Shown here in pieces: positions 57,178 to 64,000 of a DNA stretch of 64,000 nt. The DNA comes from Cyathus striatus (lineage: Eukaryota > Basidiomycota > Agaricomycetes > Agaricales > Nidulariaceae), in assembly GCA_025738555.1 (NCBI GenBank), contig JAOVFP010000008.1, forward strand, positions 2,046,001 to 2,110,000. Reading direction: 5' to 3'. A program made the position numbers and the translations under genes. Every line of letters begins with the position of its first letter. The stretch's first letter is position 1. The notes under the pieces were generated by a model that saw only the letters and a program-made list of their open reading frames with translations, did no database searches and was not told the origin of the DNA.

Positions 57178-57455
57178 AAGTGCCTAAGCTGTACATAGAC
57201 TCTATTGTTACATGTGTGTGAAAGTGTGACATGTTGAGAAATGTTGGAAAAAGCGTGACATGTGTGACAAGCGTGAGAAAAGTGTGACATGTTCGAAAAA
57301 TGTCACATATCACAATCATCACACTTGCCACACTTTTCGAACATGTCACACTTTTCCCACGCTTGTCACACATGTCACGCTTTTTCCAACATTTCTCAAC
57401 ATGTCACACTTTCACACACATGTAACAATAGAGTCTATGTACAGCTTAGGCACCA
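57178..57455. repeat. Near-perfect inverted repeat, arms about 120 bp
   Basis: The left arm 57178-57300 (from AGTGCCTAAGCTGTACATAG) pairs with the right arm about 57335-57455 (ending GTACAGCTTAGGCACCAC). One or two mismatches are seen and the loop is about 35 nt. It could extrude as a cruciform or form a long RNA hairpin. Confidence 0.9.
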
Positions 57456-57599
57456 CACTTTTTCTAATATTTTTCAATATGTCACACTTTTCCAACATTT
57501 TCCAACATGTCACACTTTCACACATGTGTGAAAAGTATGATGACTGTGGGAAACACATTACAACTATGACAATAGAGTCTAGGTACAGCTTATACACTT

Positions 57600-58260
57600 G
57601 AGTTCAGTAGAGACCAGGTAGAGTCCAGGTAGAGTCCAGGTAGAGTCCAGTAGAGTCCATGTCTAGGTAGAGTCTGATTGCTTGAGTCCAGGTAGAGTTC
57701 AGGTAGAGTCTAGGTAGAGTCCTTACTCTACCTAGACTCTACATGGACCACCTGGACTCTACCTGGACTCTACCTAGACTCTACATGGACTACCTGGACT
57801 CTACTGAACTCGAGTTTACTAAAGTCCAGGTAGAGTCCAGGTAGAGTCCAGGTAGAATCAATGTAGAATCCAGGTTCAGTCTAGGTGCCTGAGTTTACTA
57901 AAGTCCAGGTAGAGTCCAGGTAGAGTCCATGTAGAGTCCAGATTCAGTCTAGTTACTTGATTCTACTAAAGTCCAAGTAGAGTCCAGGTAGAGTCCAGGT
58001 AGAGTCCATGTAGAGTCCAGGTTCAGTCTAGGTGCTTGAATTTACTTAAGTCCAGGTAGAGTCCAGGTAGAGTCCAGGTAGAATCCAGGTGGAGTCCAGT
58101 TGCTTGAGTCCAGCAGACTCCAGGTGCAGTCCAGCTCACACTTGGAGTCCACCTGAAGTCTATGTAGAGTCTATTATTTTCTATATGTAAAGTCCAGGTG
58201 AAGTCCAAGTAGAGTCCAAGTAGAGTCCAAGTGAAGTCCAAGTAGAGTCCAGGTAGAGCC
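57600..58260. repeat. 12-bp-type minisatellite of E7
   Basis: Tandem AGTCCAGGTAGAGTCC units with higher-order returns to GTTTACTAAAGTCCAGG about every 70-110 bp. Around 57720-57800 the orientation flips (TCTACCTGGACTCTAC), forming another palindrome. Confidence 0.9.
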
Positions 58261-58322
58261 CTGGAGTCCAGGTGGAATCTACATGGAGTCTACATGATTT
58301 CGTGGAGGAGTGTAATGACCTC

Positions 58323-58734
58323 GCCTGGACATACAACCCCTGGATGCCAATGGAATGGAATTGCATGATAGCAGACATGCAAAACCTAGGAGGAATCAAG
58401 AATGACATCAAGAGCACATTATATGGGTCACCTCAACTACACAAGATATCAGATTGAATGGAGTTTAAACCACCCATGACTGAGGAGAGGGTATACTGAC
58501 TGAACCCAGGCAATGAGCCAGAATATGAGCAATTCATCTGCAAACTTTGGGAGCAATATACTCCCAGCAGCATCAAGAAATCACCCTAATTGGACAAAGG
58601 CAAATAAAAGGAGGAAGCCACTAGTATCAGCCAATTTGATCATGGTTTTCCCTGAAAAAATAATTGCTATCAATCACAAAAACAGGGCAAAAAATGAGTG
58701 TTGTTTTTATAAGGCATATTGAGTGGAATGTAAT
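58323..58734 (+). pseudogene. Decayed coding fragment, unknown
   Basis: From 58320 the frame reads AWTYNPWMPMEWNCMIADMQ, GSPQLHKISD, stop, MEFKPPMTEERVY, stop, LNPGNEPEYEQFICKLWEQY. Two stops interrupt an otherwise protein-like stretch of about 90 residues. It does not match the reverse transcriptase expected after the gypsy protease. Probably a relic of another element. Confidence 0.35.
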
Positions 58735-59145
58735 GTAATGGTGATCATTGGCACTCATTTAGTTATTATACTTGATTACTGGGCTATAATATTATTGAAT
58801 ATGGGGGCACTCAAAAGTGATCATTTGAAGAATATTAAGTGGTGATCATTGGCACTCATTTTATTATTATACTTGATTACCAGGCTATTGTATTAGTTGA
58901 ATATGGGGGCACTCAAAAGTGATCATTTTTGAAATATTATAAGGCAATCATTGGCACTCATTTATCTATTAATTGTGATTACTAGGTTATTATATTACTA
59001 TACTATGGAGGCACTCAAAAGTGATCATTTTCAAAATATTATGAGGCAATTATTGGCACTCATTTATTTATTACTTGTGATTACTAGGCTATTATATTAC
59101 TATACTATGGAGGCACTCAAAAGTGATCATTTGCACTCATTTCAA
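58735..59145. repeat. Four tandem units of about 100-120 bp
   Basis: Units share ATCATTGGCACTCATTTA, TTGATTAC(T/C)(G/A)GGC and GGGGCACTCAAAAGTGATCA. The TGATCATTGGC word reappears inverted in the array at 62426-62650. Confidence 0.9.
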
Positions 59146-59194
59146 TACTAACTATATCACTTCCAAATGATATGACATTCAAATGTATGTTATT

Positions 59195-59590
59195 TGTCAC
59201 ATTATGTGCACATGTCATGCATTTCCTGTGCATCACATTTGTGACGCTTTCATGCATGTCGTCACATTTGTCACATCATTCCTACACACCACATCATTCC
59301 CACATGTCACATCTGTCACATCATTCCTGTGCATCACATCATTCCCACATGTCACATCTTCATGCACATCACAATTGTTACATCATTCCCACATGTCACA
59401 TCATTCTCACACATCACATCACTCCCATGCATAACATCATTCGCATTTGTCACATATCTCCCATGTGTCACACTTTCTCGTATGTCACACATGCTTGTCA
59501 CATCATTCTCGCGTATCACGCATTTCCCATGTGTCACATCATTGGCATTTGTCACGCTTTGGCGCATTTGTCACGCTTTGGCATGTTTGT
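59195..59590. repeat. CACATGTCACATCATTC-type minisatellite
   Basis: Irregular units built from GTCACATCATTC and CACATGTCACAT. All frames are open over part of it, giving His/Ser/Cys-rich artefactual ORFs. It directly abuts the coiled-coil fragment at 59600. Confidence 0.85.
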
Positions 59591-59599
59591 CAGGTCAAG

Positions 59600-59845
59600 A
59601 TCCTGAGGGACCAGTTGTTCCTAGCAGAGAATGAGCATGACAAGTTGGCGATGCAGCTCAGCTTCGGGAGTCCCTTATTGGACATGCTGATGGAAGCCTT
59701 GGGCACAAATGTTGCCATGCACACAGAGTTGATGGGGACATTGAATAAGTTGATGACAACCATGCAGGCAGCAGAGGAGGGTACTCCGGCAGAGACTAAT
59801 GAGTCTGGGAGTAATAAGGATGAAGAAGAGAACAATGAGGAGTAA
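59600..59845 (+). pseudogene. Coiled-coil ORF fragment, convergent with gypsy integrase
   Basis: Encodes ILRDQLFLAENEHDKLAMQL, MLMEALGTNVAMHTELMGTL and EEGTPAETNESGSN with an acidic end, stop at 59845. It is clearly homologous to the C-terminal part of the minus-strand gene at 63313-64000. The N-terminal part is lost at the minisatellite border. It lies tail-to-tail with the gypsy integrase remnant on the other strand. Confidence 0.75.
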
Positions 59846-59869
59846 AGTACAGTAGACAGAAACATGGAA

Positions 59870-60884
59870 TACAGGGTGTACAGCTTGGAAATTGGAAGGG
59901 AGTCTAAGGGTGCAGGAGTGGGTACCAGTTTTGGCAATGATCTCAAAGGGACCTTAATACTTTCAGCCAATTTCTTGGAAGGGTGAGTGGTGTTAAAGAA
60001 CTTAGCATGGACAAAGACTTTAGTTCCAACTTTGAACTCTGGGGCAGGCAAGTGACAGTTGTCTGCTCCAACCTGATAGCACTTCTGAGCAAGTGCTATT
60101 TTGGCCTTGAGGTTTTTATGAAGTTCCTGGAGATCTATGGCATAATCCCTAGCATGAACAAAAGTAACATCATGTTCAGGGTAGACTGTGATCTGTGGAC
60201 GATAACCCTTATTGGCGAAGAAAGGAGTTGTATTAGTGGTTGAGCTCAGTGTATTGTTATATGTGAACTCAGCAATGGGAAGGAGATCAGCCCAGTTGTC
60301 CTGCTGGTAATTGCAGTAAATGTGAAGGTACTGCTCTAAGACTTGGTTAATGCATTCAGTTTGTCCATTGCCTTCTGGATAATATCTGGAGGTAAAGTGT
60401 AGGTTGATATCGAGAACCTTACCAAGAGATTGGAAGAAGTGGGAGATGAACTCCGAACCACAATCAGAGGTAACATGGCTGGGAACACCATGCTTAGAGA
60501 ATATGTGCATGACAAAGAGCTTAGCGAGCTGGGTGGAGGTGATGGTGTAATGGCAAGGGATGAAGATAGCTTGCTTGCTAAGGCAGTCAACAATAACTAG
60601 GATTGAATTGTACTTATCAAATCCAGAGATGGGAAGTGTTTCAATGAAGTCCATAGAGATGGAGTGCCATGGGCACTCTGGAATAGGGAGTTGCTTCAAG
60701 GTACCATAGGGATGGTGACACTGGTTTAGACCATAAGCAGATGGTGCAAGACTTACAATAGTCCTTGACATAAGTATGAAGTCCAGGCCAAGTATATTCC
60801 TGTTGAATATTATCCAAGGTCTTGTTCTGATCAGGGTGTCTGGTGAATAAATGGTCATGTTTGTACTGGACAATGTGAAGGTGG
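59870..60884 (-). pseudogene. Ty3/gypsy integrase remnant
   Basis: On the minus strand: an H2C2-type zinc-binding segment (HDHLFTRHPDQNK ... CKSCTIC, about 60735-60860), then a frameshift. The integrase core follows: SMDFIETLP (first Asp, about 60650), VTSDCGSEFISHFF (second Asp, about 60463), NGQTECINQVLEQYL (Glu, about 60360). It ends FEVGTKVFVHAKFFNTT-like and a frameshifted VYTLYSMF, after which the chromodomain is missing and the frame enters the antisense of the coiled-coil ORF. The upstream part is cut by the MITE beginning at 60885. Confidence 0.85.
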
Positions 60885-62425
60885 CAGTAATTTACACTCC
60901 CCCAAGAGGTCTGTACGGATCCGTACAGACCCGTACAGACCTGTATAGATACCATACAGAATTTATATAGTAGCTATTATTATTATTAGAGGTGGTTATT
61001 CTATATGGATTCCATACATATTCTGCATGGATTCTGAGTGGATTTATGCATTGCTGCCTTGTCACACATGTCAAGTGTAACCCTAGGTGAAAAGTGTTAC
61101 ACTATACAAAATCCATGATACACTCAATATATAGTATCATTCTCAATGCATAGTATCACACTTAATGCATAGTGTTATGCTTAATGTATAGTGTAACACT
61201 CAACACTTAGTGTGACACTCATCACTTAGTGTTATGCTTAATGCATAGTGTCACACTCAATACTTAGTGTCATGCTTAATGTATAGTGTTATGTTTAATG
61301 TATAGTGTCACACTTAATGCATAGTGTCATGTTTAATGTATAGTGTGACACTCAACACTTAGTGTCACGCTTATAGTGTCACATTTAACATATGGTGTCA
61401 CACTCAACACCTAGTGTCACACTTATAGTGTCTCATTTAACATATAGTGTCACACTCAATGCTTAGTATCACACTCAACACTTGGTGTCACACTCAACAC
61501 TTAGTGTCACACTTATAGTGTCACATTTAACATATAGTGTCACACTCAATACTTAGTATCACACTCAACACCTAGTGTCACACTTATAGTGTCACACTCA
61601 ACACTTAGTATCACACTCAACACCTAGTATCACACTTATAGTGTCACATCTAATGTATAGTGTCACACTCAATACCTAGTGTCACATTTAATGTATAGTG
61701 TCACACTCAACACCTAGTGTCACGCTTATAGTGTCACATCTAACATATAGTGTCACACTCAATACCTAGTATCACACTCAACACCTAGTATCACACTCAA
61801 CACCTAGTGTCACACTTATAGTGTCACATTTAATGTATAGTGTCACACTCAATACTTAGTATCACACTCAACACCTAGTGTCACGCTTATAGTGTCACGC
61901 TTATAGTGTCACGCTTATAGTGTCACATTTAATGTATAGTGTCACACTCAACACCTAGTGTCACACTTATAGTGTCACATTTAACATATAGTGTCACACT
62001 CAATACTTAGTATCACACTCAATACTTAGTATCACACTCAACACCTAGTGTCACGCTTATAGTGTCACATTTAATGTATAGTGTCACACTCAACACCTAG
62101 TGTCACACTTATAGTGTCACATTTAATGTATAGTGTCACACTCAACATCTAGTATCACACTCAACACCTAGTGTCATGCTTAATGCAGAGTGTCACATGC
62201 AAGGAAATAAGTATAATAAAATTCTGTACAGAATTTTCAGGTCTGTAATGCGGAATTCCGAGGAATTCTGTGTAATCCGTATGGAATTTTCGGAATCTGT
62301 GCGGAATCTGTACAGACCCAAAAAAACCTCTGCCAAAATAAAAAAAATCTGTGCAGATTCCGCACAGATTCCGTATGGATTCCACGTGGATCTGTACAGA
62401 ACACATGGCTAAGTGTAAAGAGCTC
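60885..62425. mobile_element. TIR element, VNTR-MITE copy 4 (1541 bp)
   Basis: The left end is CAGTAATTTACACTCCCCC; the right end is AGTGTAAAGAGCTC. It is in the opposite orientation to copies 1 and 2 and has the same subterminal TCCGTACGGA-type units and a long minisatellite core (about 61085-62190). Flanking 8-mers GAAGGTGG and CAATGATC do not match, so one flank was replaced after insertion. Confidence 0.85.
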
Positions 62426-62720
62426 CAATGATCACATATGATCACCATATTACAATAGATCTACAGTAGTAATATTCACTTCAAAATAGCCAATGATCAC
62501 ATATGATCACCATATTACAATAGACCTACAGTAGTAATATTCACTTCAAATTGGCCAATGATCACATATGATCACATTATAATATAGTAATATTCACTTC
62601 AAAATAGCCAATGATCACTTATGATCACCATTAGATTTAGTATTAGTAGGTGGATAAGCTCCCAAAATGTGTAATCATGAGGGTGATCATTATTTATAAT
62701 CACAGTGATCATAAAACACT
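62426..62720. repeat. Tandem 60-68-bp units with TGATCA dyads
   Basis: Three to four units of CCAATGATCACATATGATCA...CATATTACAATAGA..CTACAGTAGTAATATTCACTTC, then decaying TGATCA-rich DNA. The GCCAATGATCA word is the inverse of that in the array at 58735-59145. Confidence 0.85.
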
Positions 62721-62754
62721 ACATTTTTATGATAATTTTGGCTAACACCACTCA

Positions 62755-62985
62755 GAAATCGACGGAGATATTGAGTTCAAGATCAGTGAGATCTGTGACT
62801 CCAAGCTGGATCACCAGTTCAAGAAATGTCCTCTTCATTACTTAGTCCAATGGACTGGTTATGAAGGAACCAATGAAGAACTCACTTGGTTGGCTGCCAC
62901 CAAAGTGGAACATGCTACAGAGCTCATAGAGGAATTTCATGCTCATTATCCCAATAAGCCTAATCCTTCTACTCCTGTTACATAG
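62755..62985 (+). pseudogene. Gypsy (chromovirus) chromodomain fragment
   Basis: The frame EIDGDIEFKISEICDSKL ... LHYLVQWTGYEGTNEELTWL ... HATELIEEFHAHYPNKP, stop at 62983, is the C-terminal chromodomain of a Ty3/gypsy integrase. Such domains usually steer integration to particular chromatin. The upstream integrase on this strand is missing, replaced by the TGATCA-rich repeat. Confidence 0.85.
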
Positions 62986-63312
62986 ACTTTCTCCACTTAC
63001 ATTTTCATTTCTCTGCTATAGTTTATTGTATATCTGTATTCGTCTTCTTGACCAAAGGTTGAAGATTGACACTTCTCCAGACCCCACTTGCATGATGACC
63101 ACTATGTTTAATAAGCATAGCTGACTTGTCACTTTGCATACTTAATGAGGTGGGCTGAGAGTGGAAGTATGGAGTTGTATTGGTTTTCTCCTAAGGTGTT
63201 TCTGTTTACTCTGTCTTACTGTTTACTTTTACTTTTTGTTCTCCTCATGCCAAAAAATCATTAAAGTCAACAAAAAACAAGTATATACAATTTCTTCTCC
63301 ATCTACTGTACA

Positions 63313-64000
63313 CTACTCTTCGTCTTTGTCTTCTTCCTCTTCATTACTTCTGGACTCATTAGTCTCTGCTGGAGTACCCTCCTCTGCCGCCTGTGTGGTT
63401 GTCATCAACCTGTTCAACATGCCCATCAACTCTGTGTGCATGCAGACATTCCTCCCCAAGGCCTCCATGAGCATGTCTGATAAGGGGCTCCCAGAGTTGA
63501 GCTGCATCGCCAACTTGTCGCACTCATTCTCCACTAGGAACAGCTGGTCCCTCAGCATCTTGCACTCAGCATTGAACATCTTCCCCTTGGTCCACCATTC
63601 ATCTGCTTGTTTCTTCGCAACCTCCAACTTCGATCTCACCACCGCCAGTTGCATCTGCAACTCCTCCACCAGTTTCTCCTGGCCCACACTACTGGTCTAC
63701 ATCTTCTCCAGACCCTTTCTCTGCTCTTCTGCATTCCCCAGAACTACAGTTCCCCACAGTATCCCATTGTTGTTGCACCTCCCCTTCTTTGTCTGACATG
63801 CCTCACATGCCTTGTAGTTCATTTTCTTTCCCCTAGGAGCAAGTCAGAACAACTCCAATAAGAAAACAGACAACTTACTCGAGATCCAACAAACACTCCC
63901 TGTTCAACTTACTGCAAACATTGCAGGGGACCTTGGGTAAAATGTAGGCCTCTTTCTCCTTCTTCTCTGTGGCTGTCTTGGTCTTCTCCACACCTTTACC
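63313..64000 (-). pseudogene. Zinc-cluster plus coiled-coil protein, convergent with gypsy 3' end (5' part outside window)
   Basis: Minus strand, entering from the window edge: a basic stretch (TKTATEKKEKEAYIL), then CNVCSKLNREC, an intron 63833-63878 (GTAAGT...CTAG), then CEACQTKKGRC. Together these give a C-x2-C-x6-C ... C-x2-C-x6-C pattern like a fungal Zn2Cys6 cluster. After a TAG at 63697 a long coiled coil follows (EKLVEELQMQLAVVRSKLEV, AKKQADEWWTKGKMF, MLMEALGRNVCMHTELMGML) with an acidic tail, stop near 63313. The TAG probably inactivates it. It points tail-to-tail at the chromodomain at 62755-62985, as the fragment at 59600-59845 does with the integrase. The function is unknown; a DNA-binding regulator is one possibility. 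Confidence 0.65.

Larger units (their letters stand above)
56737..58322. mobile_element. TIR element E7 (1.6 kb) with perfect 14-bp ends
   Basis: Begins GAGGTCATTACACT and ends AGTGTAATGACCTC, a perfect 14-bp inverted repeat related to the ends of E3-E5. Subterminal zones are GAGAGTTCAGTGAGACTCC-like (56815-56985) and CAGGTAGAGTC minisatellite (57600-58260) units, with a large palindrome in the middle. No genes. Flanks differ: the left is gypsy protease, the right an unrelated decayed fragment, with no target duplication. Confidence 0.85.

Noticed and set aside
57260..57601. His/Thr/Cys-rich ORFs in E7 resembling zinc-finger repeats
   Set aside because: They are translations of the palindrome arms in several frames, with no regular C2H2 spacing.
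59590..60873. A 427-codon minus-strand ORF as a single intact integrase gene
   Set aside because: Only the part above about 59880 matches integrase. The rest is antisense of the coiled-coil ORF, and the N-terminal part is in another frame because of a frameshift.

Overview
The window looks like a TE-rich chromosomal region of an AT-rich agaricomycete (mushroom-forming basidiomycete). Four kinds of evidence point there: short GT-AG introns of about 45-60 nt; a NACHT-WD40 (NLR-like) gene; gene families with CxC4/CxC5/CxC6 cysteine clusters associated with KDZ transposases; and decayed pogo and Ty3/gypsy elements of the kind common in these fungi. No rRNA gene, genuine tRNA gene or CRISPR array was found. 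I worked by eye with no searches, so family names rest on recognised motifs.

Layout. (1) 1-5.25 kb and 16.4-21.2 kb are two divergent copies of one block: an unrecognised multi-exon gene (called U here) followed by an array of about 330-bp satellite monomers. Each array is interrupted by the same kind of terminal-inverted-repeat (TIR) element, bounded by 8-bp target duplications. (2) 7-15.7 kb, between the blocks, holds a decayed KDZ-type transposase gene (plus strand, CxC4/SWIM-like zinc clusters, D-D-E core), a divergently oriented minus-strand gene (W) built from duplicated exons with a C-x2-C-x8-C-x-H cluster, and a second minus-strand gene (V), also with triplicated exons. (3) 21.2-29 kb is less AT-rich. 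It holds relics of conserved genes: a CHK1-like kinase with frameshift and active-site losses, and a broken gene resembling the U3 snoRNA-associated family. (4) 29.6-32.5 kb is an apparently intact three-exon NACHT-WD40 gene. Its 3' end and downstream 2 kb are duplicated at 41.7-53 kb. (5) 35-51 kb is a nest of related TIR elements of 1.3, 3.8 and 8.1 kb. The largest carries a CxC5-CxC6 gene, whose C-terminal half has a D-D-E transposase-like signature, plus a large unknown passenger gene. A pogo pseudogene lies beside them. (6) 53-64 kb is a mosaic of Ty3/gypsy fragments (gag-protease, integrase, chromodomain), more TIR elements, a 120-bp-arm palindrome, and two copies of a coiled-coil ORF convergent with the gypsy 3' end. 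One of these copies has an N-terminal zinc cluster.

Main result: at least eight elements here share a terminal signature. One end reads GAG(C/G)TC(T/A)TTACACT and the other usually CAGTA(C/A)TTTACACT, with 7-8 bp target duplications where flanks are intact. They carry dyad-symmetric subterminal repeats that differ between subfamilies. The three members with a C-run at the ends each also carry a tRNA-like (A-box/B-box) module 270-400 bp inside the same end. They look like one superfamily of DNA transposons, probably mobilised by the CxC5-CxC6 protein, with full-length, internally deleted and MITE-sized forms. Many copies are decayed by changes consistent with C-to-T mutation at CpG, including several probable CGA-to-TGA stops.
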